Positions 27,985 to 36,963 of a stretch of DNA of 64,000 nucleotides are shown one piece after another (position 1 is the stretch's first letter; the number at the start of each line of letters is the position of its first letter). The position numbers and the translations under genes were made by a program. Under the pieces are notes generated by a model. That model searched no databases, was not told the DNA's origin, and worked only from the letters and a program-made list of their open reading frames with translations. Source of the DNA: Lachnospiraceae bacterium (lineage in GTDB: Bacteria > Bacillota > Clostridia > Lachnospirales > Lachnospiraceae); assembly GCA_017399445.1 (NCBI GenBank), contig JAFQCM010000056.1:124001-188000 (forward strand), written 5' to 3'.

Positions 27985-30363
27985 TTATTTAAATTCAACA
28001 ATAGTAACACCGGCATCTCCTTCGCCAAATTCTCCAAGACGAAAGGAAGATACATATTTTAAACGTCTTAAATGCTTGTGAACAGCGGCTCTTAAGGCAC
28101 CAGTTCCTTTACCGTGGACCACTCGTACACTTGGCAGGTGGGCAAGATAAGCATCATCTAAATATTTATCTAATAAGGCAATTGCTTCATCAGTAGTTCT
28201 TCCAATTAAATTAATTTCTGTAGAAACGCTGGCAGATTTGGACATTTTCATTTTTCCGGTGCCAGTGCGGCTTACATTATCATTGGAAGGCTTTGGCTGT
28301 GCAATAATTTCTAAGTCTTTGATATTAACTTGAGAACGTAAAATTCCCATTTGTACATATAAATCCCCTTTGGCATTTGGCAGGGTACTAACAGTACCAT
28401 CAAGTCCCATGCTTAACACCTTTACGCTGGTTCCAACTTTAAAATCGGCAGGTTTATGAAGCTTCTTAGGTTTTGCTGTGTTTTTCACTGCCAGTTTGTT
28501 GTTAACAGAATCCAGTTTCTTTTTGGCTTCCTGACGACGTTTTTCCATTTCCTTGGAAGCACCGCTTTCTTCATAGAAGCGGCGGAAATCCTTCATAGTC
28601 TGGTCGGCATAGGATTTAGCATCATTTAAAATTTCACGGGCCTTTTCATTGGCATCCCGTAAAATATCTTCTCGCCGTTTATCAATATTATCATTTTTCT
28701 TTTCCAAGCGGAGCTTTAACTGCTTGATTTCCTCTTTGTACTGCTTAATTTCTTCTTGTTCTTTTTCGATAGTTTTTCTGCTTTCTTCTAAGTCAGCAAT
28801 GACATCTTCAAAGCTTTCTGCTTCTTTACTGATTCGGGTTTTGGAATCTTCGATAATATAATCAGGAAGTCCAAGTTTGGAAGAAATAGCAAAAGCGTTA
28901 CTTTTTCCAGGAATTCCAATCAGTAAACGGTAAGTTGGGCGAAGAGTTTCCACATCAAACTCACAGCAGGCATTTTCTACACCATCAGTAGAAAGGGCAA
29001 ATACCTTCAATTCGCTATAGTGAGTAGTAGCCATGGTGCGAATTCCCAAATTATGCAGATGGGAGAGAATGGAAGTAGCCAGTGCAGCACCTTCGGTAGG
29101 GTCGGTACCGGCGCCCAATTCATCAAACAACACTAAGGAGTTTTCATCTGCATGTTGAAGAATTTGCACAATATTTGTCATATGAGAGGAAAAAGTACTA
29201 AGAGACTGTTCAATGCTTTGCTCGTCCCCAATATCTGCAAACACATCCTGAAATACCGTCAATCTGGAATGATCTAAAGCAGGAATATGAAGTCCTGCCT
29301 GTCCCATAAGAGAAAACAGCCCTACTGTCTTTAAGGAAACAGTTTTACCACCAGTATTAGGTCCGGTAACAATTAACAGGTCAAAATCTTCTCCAAGACG
29401 GATGGTAATTGGCACTACTTTATGCTTGTCTAACAGTGGATGACGTCCCTCTTTAATATGAATGATTCCATCGGTATTAAATTCCGGTTCACTACCCTTG
29501 TAGGATTTAGAAAGTAATGCTTTGGCAAAGATAAAATCTAACTTTGTCATAAGCTTGTAGTTTTCTATGATTTCCTCAATATGTTCTGCAGTAGCTGCAC
29601 TTAAAGAAGCAAGAATACGTTCAATTTCTTCCTGCTCTTTTAATACAAATTCTTTATAGTCGTTATTTAATTTCACAACAGCCATAGGCTCTACGAAAAA
29701 GGTGGAACCACTGGAAGACTGATCATGAATCATACCAGCAATCTGGGAACGGTGCTCCGCTTTTACCGGGAGGCAGTATCTTCCGTTACGCTGGGTAATC
29801 ACCGCATCCTGTAAATAAGTTCTGGTAGTAGCATTAGAAGTCATGGAAACCAGCTGGGCATGAATTCGCTCATTGATATTTCGCATGTTTCTACGAATAT
29901 TCTTCAGTTCCGGAGAGGCATCATCACTAATTTCATCAATGGAAATAATACATCTTCTGATTTCCCCGGATAATAAAGTAAGAGGCTCTAAAGCATTAAA
30001 GTACACGGCAATGCTGTCCTCTGGTAAATCAGGGTTTTCATTTCTGGAATATTGTTTTACACGATTGGTGTTTTCCAAAAGATTGCAAACATTTAATAAT
30101 TCTTCCTGATTTAAAGTACTTCCGATTTCAAGACGTTTTAAGGAGGCCCGGATATCATGGACACCGCCGAAGGAAACACTTCCATGTTTATAAACACGAA
30201 CTAAAGCATCGGAAGTTTCCTTCTGAGCTTGTTCAATTTCTTCTTTATTTGTCATTGGAACCAGCTCTTTACACATCTGCTGGGCACCGGCGCTACAGGC
30301 GTGGGAGATGAGCAGGTCTATGACTTTTGTATATTCAAGTGTTTTAAGAGATTTCTTGTTCAT
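27985..30363 (-). CDS. mutS2: MutS2 / RqcU family ATPase with Smr domain
   Basis: 792 residues from ATG 30363; GAAAGGTAG sits upstream and makes the alternative TTG at 30381 unlikely. Walker A (VTGPNTGGKT) and Walker B (VLFDELGAGTDPTEG), a coiled-coil clamp (about 515-640), a KOW-like segment and a C-terminal Smr nuclease domain (INLIGRTTDEA, VVHGKGTGALR) are in the canonical order. Family members suppress recombination and, in Bacillus, split collided ribosomes. It heads the minus-strand run with the two-component pair. Confidence 0.96.
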   Translation of the reverse strand: MNKKSLKTLEYTKVIDLLISHACSAGAQQMCKELVPMTNKEEIEQAQKETSDALVRVYKHGSVSFGGVHDIRASLKRLEIGSTLNQEELLNVCNLLENTNRVKQYSRNENPDLPEDSIAVYFNALEPLTLLSGEIRRCIISIDEISDDASPELKNIRRNMRNINERIHAQLVSMTSNATTRTYLQDAVITQRNGRYCLPVKAEHRSQIAGMIHDQSSSGSTFFVEPMAVVKLNNDYKEFVLKEQEEIERILASLSAATAEHIEEIIENYKLMTKLDFIFAKALLSKSYKGSEPEFNTDGIIHIKEGRHPLLDKHKVVPITIRLGEDFDLLIVTGPNTGGKTVSLKTVGLFSLMGQAGLHIPALDHSRLTVFQDVFADIGDEQSIEQSLSTFSSHMTNIVQILQHADENSLVLFDELGAGTDPTEGAALATSILSHLHNLGIRTMATTHYSELKVFALSTDGVENACCEFDVETLRPTYRLLIGIPGKSNAFAISSKLGLPDYIIEDSKTRISKEAESFEDVIADLEESRKTIEKEQEEIKQYKEEIKQLKLRLEKKNDNIDKRREDILRDANEKAREILNDAKSYADQTMKDFRRFYEESGASKEMEKRRQEAKKKLDSVNNKLAVKNTAKPKKLHKPADFKVGTSVKVLSMGLDGTVSTLPNAKGDLYVQMGILRSQVNIKDLEIIAQPKPSNDNVSRTGTGKMKMSKSASVSTEINLIGRTTDEAIALLDKYLDDAYLAHLPSVRVVHGKGTGALRAAVHKHLRRLKYVSSFRLGEFGEGDAGVTIVEFK

Positions 30364-30657
30364 TTTATTACTACCTTTCAAAAAAGTGTATTCGTTATCT
30401 ATTATACAATAAATGGGGGGAGTTATACAAGACCTGTGTTGGCTAGGGAGTCAGGCAGAGGGACGCCCAGAAGGGACACTGCGGCTGTGAATGGTAAACG
30501 TCAGTGGTATTAGTGAAATAAGCATTGCGGCAAATAAAATTTTACATTGGTTCATAAATTGTTCATATGTATTTGTTACAATATTTTTACATGTGCGTTT
30601 AACAAGTAAAATTGCTTGGTGTAAGATTTGTATAAGGAAGGACAGGGGCTCTGTGAT

Positions 30658-31959
30658 ATGAAGGAAGAACAGGAAAAAAAAGAACTAGAGCAGGCGTCAG
30701 AATATTCATTTATTAAAGAAAAGATTAAAGAAAGGCCGAAAAATAAAAAGAAAATAGCCCTCCAGTGGGGAGGATTTCTGGCAGGGGCGGTGATTTTCGG
30801 AGCGATAGCCAGTCTGGTTATGGTTGTTATGACACCTTGGCTGGAAGAAATGATGTATGGAAAAGATGAACCGGAAGTGGTGACCATTCCAAAAGATGAG
30901 CTGTCCTCATCCGAAACCACCATAACACCTACACAGACTCCGGTCCCAACACAGGAACCTGTGGTGAATGTAGTGGAGAAAAATTTGGAAACCAAAGATT
31001 ATATTAATCTTTACAGCCAGATTTATCATGTGGCAGACAGTGTGAAAAATTCTTTAGTCACAGTAGTAGGAGTAAGTAATAATGTGGACTGGCTGAACAA
31101 TCCTTATGAAAATGAAGGCCAAGCCTCTGGTATTGTAGTGGCAGATAATGGGCAGGAGATTTTGATTCTTACCGATAAAAGCATTATTCAAAATGTAGAG
31201 GAAATTAATGTCTCATTTGCAGATGGTGCCAGTGTTCCGGCAGTTCAGAAAAAATATGATGGAAATACAGGATTGGCTATTTTAGCAGTAGAACGTAAGA
31301 ATGTGAAGGCAGAAAGTTTAAGTAAAATTCTACCAATTACTTTAGGAAATTCCAAGCTGGTTCAGTTGGGAACACCTGTGCTGGCTGTGGGAAGTCCTCT
31401 TGGTACTACAGAGTCTGTTCTGAGTGGAAATATTACCTCTTTAAAAACGGTTTCTACTACAGAAGATGTGATATATCCTTTGATTCGGACAGATATGCTG
31501 GGAAGCAGCAGCGGAAATGGGATATTACTTAATTTTAATGGAGAAGTAGTAGGTATTTTTACAAGAGACCTTAGTGCATCCTCGGAAAATGGAACGATTA
31601 CCGCTTATGCTATTTCAGAATTAAAAGGGATTATTGAACGACTTTCTAACAACCTGGGAATTGCCTATTTGGGAGTAAGGTGCAGGGAAGTTACGGAAGA
31701 AGACCAGAAAACTTATAACATGCCAAGAGGTGTAGGGGTAACTAATGTAGCCATGGATTCTCCGGCAATGGCATGTGGTATTCAGAGCGGTGATATTATA
31801 GTGGAAATAGAAGAAAAAGAGATAACTACCCAAAGAGAGTTTGAAAACGCTATCAGTGCCTGCGAGCCGGAACAGATTATTTCTATTACTGCAATGCGGA
31901 TGGGAGCAGAAGGATACGTGGAAGTTAAGTTTGATGCTACATTAGGCGTAATGTTATAA
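30658..31959 (+). CDS. HtrA-like membrane protein with degenerate trypsin fold and PDZ domain
   Basis: 433 residues: a charged cytosolic N-terminus, one TM helix (about 40-65), a Thr/Pro linker, an S1C-like double beta-barrel (about 115-325) and a PDZ domain (about 335-425; YLGVRCREVTE, GVGVTNVAMDSPAMACGIQSGDII). In place of the HtrA motifs TNNHVV, DLAVL and GNSGG it has TDKSII, GLAIL and SSSGNG, so catalytic His and Asp are replaced and Ser is uncertain. It is probably a non-proteolytic scaffold or chaperone. ATG 30658 was taken over TTG 30628 for lack of a ribosome site at the latter. Confidence 0.85.
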   Translation: MKEEQEKKELEQASEYSFIKEKIKERPKNKKKIALQWGGFLAGAVIFGAIASLVMVVMTPWLEEMMYGKDEPEVVTIPKDELSSSETTITPTQTPVPTQEPVVNVVEKNLETKDYINLYSQIYHVADSVKNSLVTVVGVSNNVDWLNNPYENEGQASGIVVADNGQEILILTDKSIIQNVEEINVSFADGASVPAVQKKYDGNTGLAILAVERKNVKAESLSKILPITLGNSKLVQLGTPVLAVGSPLGTTESVLSGNITSLKTVSTTEDVIYPLIRTDMLGSSSGNGILLNFNGEVVGIFTRDLSASSENGTITAYAISELKGIIERLSNNLGIAYLGVRCREVTEEDQKTYNMPRGVGVTNVAMDSPAMACGIQSGDIIVEIEEKEITTQREFENAISACEPEQIISITAMRMGAEGYVEVKFDATLGVML

Positions 31960-32068
31960 GGCTTTAGAAGACAAAAAAGTAGTTGCAACCAATTTAGGGT
32001 TGGTGTATGATAATAATACGAAAAAGCTGTGAAGTGACAGCGGGCTGAAAACGTGGAAATCAGCTCCT

Positions 32069-32110
32069 AAAAGGGAATGTAAAGTGCATGGGCATTAACA
32101 TTCCCTTTTT
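32069..32110 (+). terminator. Intrinsic terminator after HtrA-like gene
   Basis: Stem AAAAGGGAATGT (32069-32080) pairs with ACATTCCCTTTT (32098-32109), ending in a T-run. The segment 31960-32068 before it shows no convincing gene. Confidence 0.8.
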
Positions 32111-32231
32111 AAATGAAGCTGCAAATTTTATGAAATATTTGCAGGAAAATCTCATATTAATATAGAATGCTAGTATAGTATTTTCAGAATGTTTTACAAG
32201 TACAAGAAATTAGAAAGGTTTGGTAGAAATT

Positions 32232-33185
32232 ATGAAATATATTGAAACATTAAAAGAAGGAGAAAGAATCTCAGACATTTATCTTTGCAAACAGAAACAG
32301 GCATTAGTAACGAAAAACGGAAAGCCATATGAATCCGTGATTTTACAGGATAAAACAGGAACATTGGATGCAAAAATCTGGGAGCCAAACTCTGCGGGAA
32401 TTGATGATTTTGATGTAATGGATTATATAGAAGTAATGGCAGATATTACTAGCTTTCAGGGGGCGTTACAGGCTAATGTGAAGCGTGTAAGAAAGGTATC
32501 TGAGGGAGAATATGATCCAAAGGATTTTCTTCCTACTTCAGAACAAAATATTGAAGATATGTACAAGGAATTTATAGCTTACATAGATAAAGTGAAAAAT
32601 CCATACTTAAATAAACTTTTAAAAAGCTTTTATGTAGAGGATGAAGATCTGATTAAGAAATTTAAGTTCCATTCTGCAGCAAAAAGTGTCCATCATGGCT
32701 TTGTAGGAGGACTTCTAGAGCACTCTTTAAGTGTAACAAAGCTTTGCGACTATTATGCAAAAACATATACCGTATTAAACAGAGATTTACTTTTAACAGC
32801 AGCCATGCTTCATGATGTGGGAAAAACACAGGAATTATCTTCCTTCCCGGTAAATGATTATACAGATGACGGACAGTTGCTGGGACATATTATGATTGGA
32901 GCAGAAGAAATTGGTTACCGTATTCGAGGAATCGAAGGTTTTCCAGCAAAATTAGCCAGTGAATTAAAGCATTGTATTTTGGCTCATCATGGGGAACTAG
33001 AATATGGTTCACCAAAGAAACCGGCACTGGCGGAAGCAGTAGCCTTAAATCTGGCAGATAATACAGATGCCAAGATGGAAACTATTAAAGAATTATTTAA
33101 TAGTGCAGGGGATAATAACGGCTGGCTTGGTTATAATCGTTTGTTTGAATCCAATTTTAGAAAAAGTACTAAATATAACGATTAA
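32232..33185 (+). CDS. YhaM-like 3'-5' exoribonuclease (OB fold + HD domain)
   Basis: 317 residues from ATG 32232. The N-terminal OB fold (about 10-90; VTKNGKPYESVILQDKTGTLDAKIW is one long strand region) is followed by an HD domain (about 155-275) with HHGFVGGLLEHSLSV, MLHDVGK and CILAHHGELEYGSP metal ligands. YhaM trims single-stranded RNA and DNA 3' ends using Mn2+. GAAAGG lies 13 bases upstream, so the exact start is less certain than the identity. Confidence 0.9.
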   Translation: MKYIETLKEGERISDIYLCKQKQALVTKNGKPYESVILQDKTGTLDAKIWEPNSAGIDDFDVMDYIEVMADITSFQGALQANVKRVRKVSEGEYDPKDFLPTSEQNIEDMYKEFIAYIDKVKNPYLNKLLKSFYVEDEDLIKKFKFHSAAKSVHHGFVGGLLEHSLSVTKLCDYYAKTYTVLNRDLLLTAAMLHDVGKTQELSSFPVNDYTDDGQLLGHIMIGAEEIGYRIRGIEGFPAKLASELKHCILAHHGELEYGSPKKPALAEAVALNLADNTDAKMETIKELFNSAGDNNGWLGYNRLFESNFRKSTKYND

Positions 33186-33341
33186 GAAAGAGTGAAAATA
33201 TAGAGGGTAGTGAAAGAATATATAAGGTGAAAGTATATAAAATGATGTTGGGTCCAAAAGGTATTTTGACCCTGCTATCAAAAATGCAGTGATTAAGGGA
33301 AAAGGCGTAGCAATATAGAGAAATCAGAGGCTTAGGTAGAT

Positions 33342-34982
33342 ATGAATTTTAAGAAAAATGATGTGGTAACAGTAACAATTGAAGATATGGGACAGGATGG
33401 CGAAGGAATCGGCAAAGTAGAGGGGTTTACTTTGTTTATTAAGGATGCCGTGATTGGTGACGTGGTAGAAGCCAAGCTTATGAAGGTGAAAAAGAATTAT
33501 GGCTACGCCCGCCTTATGAAGCTGGTAACACCTTCTCCTTATCGTGTAGAACCTAAATGCCCAGTATACAGACAGTGTGGTGGCTGTCAGATACAGGCTC
33601 TGGATTATCAGGAACAGTTGAAATTTAAGGAGCGGAAAGTTCGTGGAAATCTGGAACGTATTGGTGGATTTAAACACATTCCTATGGAACCAATTATGGG
33701 AATGGATATGCCATATTATTACCGCAACAAGGCACAGTTCCCTGTTGGAACTGATAAAAATGGCCAGATTATTACTGGTTTTTATGCAGGAAGAACCCAT
33801 GATATTATTCCAAATACCAAGTGTTATCTAGGAGTTTCAGTGAATGAAGAAATTTTAAACGTGGTTTTGGAGTTTATGAAAAAGTATCATGTGACTGCTT
33901 ATGATGAAGCTACTGGAAAGGGGCTGGTACGACATGTGTTGATTCGTGTGGGCTTTACCAGTAAGGAAATTATGGTGAGTCTTGTGGTGAATGGAAGAAA
34001 ACTGCCTCATTCAGAAGAGCTGGTGGAAGAGTTGGTGAAAATTCAGGGAATGACTTCTATTACTTTGAATGTGAATACTAAGAAGACCAATGTAATTCTT
34101 GGGGATGAGGTGATTTTGCTTTGGGGCGAAACTTATATTAAGGATAATATAGGTGACATTGTATATCAGATTTCTCCATTGTCTTTTTATCAAGTGAATC
34201 CGGTGCAGACCAAGAAGCTTTACGAGACTGCTCTTGAGTATGCCGGACTGAAAGGTCAAGAAACGGTTTGGGATTTGTACTGTGGAATTGGAACGATTTC
34301 CTTATTTTTGGCACAGAAAGCGAAGCAGGTGTATGGAGTGGAAATTGTACCTCAAGCCATTGAGGATGCCAAGCGGAATGCCAAATTAAATGGGATTGAA
34401 AATGCAGAGTTTTATGTGGGGAAGGCGGAAGAAGTGTTGCCGGAACTTTATGAGAAGGAAGGGATTTATGCGGATGTGATTGTAGTGGATCCGCCGAGAA
34501 AAGGATGCGATGAGAAGTGTCTGGAGACCATTGTGAAGATGAAGCCGGAACGAGTGGTGTACGTGAGCTGCGATTCAGCTACCCTGGCACGGGATTTGAA
34601 GTATCTTTGCGGGGAGGGGTATGAAGTGACGAGAGTGCGGGGGTGCGATATGTTTCCGATGACTGGGCATGTGGAGACGGTATGCTTATTGTCCAAACTT
34701 CATGAAGCGAAGCATCATATCAACGTAAAGGTAGATATGGATGAGCTTGATTTGACAAGTGCGGAGGCTAAGGCGACGTACAAAGAGATTGAGGAATGGG
34801 TTCAGGAACACTATGGATTTCATGTGACGAATCTGAATATTGCTCAGGTGAAGCAGAAACATGGGATTATAAAAAGAGAGAACTACAATAAGCCTAAATC
34901 AGAGAACAGCAGACAGCCTGGATGTCCGGAGGAAAAAATAAAGGCTATAGAGGATGCAATGAGGCATTTTCAGATGATATAA
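33342..34982 (+). CDS. rlmD: 23S rRNA (uracil-5-)-methyltransferase RlmD/RumA family
   Basis: 546 residues. N-terminal TRAM domain (about 1-60), iron-sulfur Cys set CPVYRQCGGC, and Rossmann methyltransferase domain with VWDLYCGIGTISLFLA, VVDPPRKGCD (catalytic Cys region) and YVSCDSATLARDL. It methylates C5 of a uridine in 23S rRNA or a related RNA. The last ~95 residues, after the usual end near VETVCLLSK, form an extra domain (KVDMDELDLTSAEAKATY, QVKQKHGIIKRENYNKP). The Nudix fusion gene starts 14 bases later. Confidence 0.92.
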   Translation: MNFKKNDVVTVTIEDMGQDGEGIGKVEGFTLFIKDAVIGDVVEAKLMKVKKNYGYARLMKLVTPSPYRVEPKCPVYRQCGGCQIQALDYQEQLKFKERKVRGNLERIGGFKHIPMEPIMGMDMPYYYRNKAQFPVGTDKNGQIITGFYAGRTHDIIPNTKCYLGVSVNEEILNVVLEFMKKYHVTAYDEATGKGLVRHVLIRVGFTSKEIMVSLVVNGRKLPHSEELVEELVKIQGMTSITLNVNTKKTNVILGDEVILLWGETYIKDNIGDIVYQISPLSFYQVNPVQTKKLYETALEYAGLKGQETVWDLYCGIGTISLFLAQKAKQVYGVEIVPQAIEDAKRNAKLNGIENAEFYVGKAEEVLPELYEKEGIYADVIVVDPPRKGCDEKCLETIVKMKPERVVYVSCDSATLARDLKYLCGEGYEVTRVRGCDMFPMTGHVETVCLLSKLHEAKHHINVKVDMDELDLTSAEAKATYKEIEEWVQEHYGFHVTNLNIAQVKQKHGIIKRENYNKPKSENSRQPGCPEEKIKAIEDAMRHFQMI

Positions 34983-34996
34983 GGAGTTGATAACAC

Positions 34997-35896
34997 ATGA
35001 GTGAATTGTGGGATGTGTATACTATAGACAGAAAGACGACCGGAAAGACTTGTATTCGTGGTGAACAGAACACACTATCGGATGAAGAATTTCACCTTTG
35101 GGTTATGGTTTGGATAAAGAATCCGACGACCGGTAAATATCTGATATCACAGAGAACTGCTAACAAAGACACGGATCCGCTGAAATGGGAAACTGTTGCA
35201 GGGCATTCTATATTAGGTGATACAAGTCTTGATGCAGCACTGCGTGAAGTTTATGAGGAAGTTGGAATCGAACTGAAAGCTGAGAATGCAAAAATACTTG
35301 CAACTAAAATAGCTTTGACAATAGACGGACGGCGCCATAACTGGATATGTGATTCGTTCTATTTTGAAACAACTATGGAGCCTGATTTAGACAAAGCAAC
35401 TACCAATGAGGTCATACAAACAAAGTGGCTCACTTTTGATGAAATAAAAGAAATGTATGAACGCGGTGATTGCTGTCTTAATATGGGAGAACTTTATGGA
35501 TTTGAATTAAACCCAGTACCGCAGGACGAGTATCAGGATATTATTGGTCAGACTGTAAAAGGCAAAATTGACCGTCCTATGGGAAGTTACCATCCACGTC
35601 ACAAAGATCTTTATTATCCAGTCAACTATGGCTATGTTGATGGAATTACAGGAGGTGATGGAGAAGAACAGGATGTATATCTTTTGGGCGAGACTTCTGC
35701 AGTTATGGATTTTGTAGGAAAAGTAATTGCCGTCTATCATAGATATGATGATAAAGAAACGAAATGGATTGTTGTTCCTTGCGATGAAAAAGGCATTATA
35801 CGGAGTGATATTAAGACACCTAATAAAGATGAAATATATGCTCAGATTGCCTTTCAGGAACAGTTTTACAGCGGAGTTTTGGTGGGATTACAATAA
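34997..35896 (+). CDS. Nudix hydrolase fused to inorganic-pyrophosphatase-like domain
   Basis: 299 residues. Residues ~1-170 are a Nudix domain: the box begins at GHSILGD and ends REVYEEVGIEL, intact except that the first conserved Glu is Asp. Residues ~185-299 resemble small soluble pyrophosphatase-like proteins (KIDRPMGSYHPRHKDLYYP, NYGYVDGI, GEEQDVYLLG). Nudix enzymes cleave nucleoside diphosphate-X compounds. A pyrophosphatase partner would pull a phosphate-releasing reaction, though here the pairing on one chain is inference. AAGGAG lies 10 bases before the ATG. It starts 14 bases after rlmD. Confidence 0.82.
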   Translation: MSELWDVYTIDRKTTGKTCIRGEQNTLSDEEFHLWVMVWIKNPTTGKYLISQRTANKDTDPLKWETVAGHSILGDTSLDAALREVYEEVGIELKAENAKILATKIALTIDGRRHNWICDSFYFETTMEPDLDKATTNEVIQTKWLTFDEIKEMYERGDCCLNMGELYGFELNPVPQDEYQDIIGQTVKGKIDRPMGSYHPRHKDLYYPVNYGYVDGITGGDGEEQDVYLLGETSAVMDFVGKVIAVYHRYDDKETKWIVVPCDEKGIIRSDIKTPNKDEIYAQIAFQEQFYSGVLVGLQ

Positions 35897-35951
35897 AATG
35901 CATAAATAATGCACTATGGCAAAAATGAAAATGGAAGTTTGCTGATATGAA

Positions 35952-35981
35952 TTGCAGTGTTCGTGTGTTTTTTGTTATAAT
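35952..35981 (+). promoter_or_regulatory. Promoter of leader-methyltransferase unit
   Basis: TTGCAG (35952-35957), an 18-base spacer and a perfect TATAAT (35976-35981) lie about 47 bases ahead of the 11-codon leader ORF. Confidence 0.6.
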
Positions 35982-36027
35982 AGCTTTCGTGGCATACTGA
36001 TAATCAGGAGTCACATAGGAGGTAATC

Positions 36028-36063
36028 ATGAGAATGCGAGATAACTACTCGGTGCAGTTTTGA
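36028..36063 (+). CDS. 11-residue leader peptide
   Basis: The ORF MRMRDNYSVQF has a near-ideal ribosome site (AGGAGG at 36017-36022, 5 bases from ATG), which is stronger than that of the methyltransferase downstream. Its codons 7-11 form one arm of a long hairpin (see the regulatory feature at 36048). This layout is typical of drug-inducible attenuation leaders (erm, cat, msr types), where ribosome stalling in the leader frees the next gene. Stalling itself is inferred. Confidence 0.6.
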   Translation: MRMRDNYSVQF

Positions 36064-36123
36064 TGCTGACAGCAGGTTGTACCGAGGTTAATAGATGTTA
36101 TTTGCTGTCACATACTGCACCGA
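36048..36123 (+). promoter_or_regulatory. Mutually exclusive leader hairpins (putative attenuator)
   Basis: Stem A pairs TCGGTGCAGT (36049-36058) with ACTGCACCGA (36114-36123), 10 perfect bp. Nested stem B pairs TGACAGCA (36067-36074) with TGCTGTCA (36103-36110). Competing stem C pairs CTCGGT (36048-36053) with ACCGAG (36081-36086). Arm 1 is within the leader ORF, so a ribosome on it would break A and C. No T-run follows, which favours translational rather than transcriptional control. Confidence 0.6.
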
Positions 36124-36165
36124 ACAAATAATGAAGAACAGACTTTTATTTGAAAAGGAGCAGAT

Positions 36166-36183
36166 ATGGTATTGTCAATATGA
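36166..36183 (+). other. Five-codon ORF coupled to the methyltransferase start
   Basis: ATG GTA TTG TCA ATA TGA sits 5 bases after the only good ribosome site of the region (AAAAGGAG, 36153-36160). Its TGA overlaps the methyltransferase ATG (36180) as ATGA. This makes it a likely entry point for translational coupling, or a trace of a start-codon change. Confidence 0.45.
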
Positions 36184-36953
36184 ATACAGATAGAATGAGT
36201 GAATTAAGAAAAGAGTGGGAAGCAGAGGAGAAGGTTGCACACATACATGGTTGGGACTTTTCTCATATTCATGATAGATATGAAGAGGAGGATGATCTCC
36301 CGTGGGACTACAAAAAGATAATTGAAGAGTTTCTTCTTCCTGATATGAAACTGTTGGATTTTGATACAGGTGGTGGCGAGTTTCTATTATCTTTGAAACA
36401 CCCATACAAGAACACTGCAGCTACTGAAGGATATGCCCCTAATGTTGAATTGTGTAAGGAGGTTCTGTTACCGCTTGGGATTGATTTCAGACCTTGCGAT
36501 GATGAGTCTAATATACCTTTTGCTGACAGCTCTTTTGACATAATGATAAACAGGCATGGAAGTTTTGATCCTGTGGAAGCACATAGACTTCTTAAGCCAG
36601 AAGGACTTTTTATCACACAGCAGGTAGGAAGCAAAAACGATAGAGATCTCGTTGAAATGGTTCTTCCTGATGTGCCTGCCCCTTTCCCAGAACTTGAATT
36701 ATCTATTCAGAGGAAGAAGTTTGAAGAAGCAGGCTTTGAGATAATCCGTGCTGAAGAAGTATTTAAGCCAATTAGGTTTTATGATGTAGGGGCATTTGTA
36801 TGGTTTGCGCACATCATTGAATGGGAGTTCCCGGGATTCTCCGTTGAAAAATGCTTTGATAAATTACTTGAAATGCAGGAAGTAAGTGACAAGAATGGTT
36901 TTGTAGAAGGTACTATTCACAGATACCTTATAGTGGCAAAGAAAAAAGGCTAA
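36180..36953 (+). CDS. Class I SAM-dependent methyltransferase
   Basis: 257 residues from ATG 36180. Motif I is the altered LLDFDTGGGEFLL, motif II ATEGYAPNVEL, and the post-I acidic region IPFADSSFDIMINRHGSFD; the remainder is a standard Rossmann fold with a C-terminal helical part. The substrate is unknown. The upstream leader peptide and attenuator suggest induction by a ribosome-acting compound, so a resistance or drug-modifying role is a fair hypothesis only. The good ribosome site AAAAGGAG (36153-36160) is 19 bases away and points to a 5-codon ORF (36166-36183) whose TGA overlaps this ATG, suggesting coupling. Confidence 0.8.
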   Translation: MNTDRMSELRKEWEAEEKVAHIHGWDFSHIHDRYEEEDDLPWDYKKIIEEFLLPDMKLLDFDTGGGEFLLSLKHPYKNTAATEGYAPNVELCKEVLLPLGIDFRPCDDESNIPFADSSFDIMINRHGSFDPVEAHRLLKPEGLFITQQVGSKNDRDLVEMVLPDVPAPFPELELSIQRKKFEEAGFEIIRAEEVFKPIRFYDVGAFVWFAHIIEWEFPGFSVEKCFDKLLEMQEVSDKNGFVEGTIHRYLIVAKKKG

Positions 36954-36963
36954 TAATGATGGA

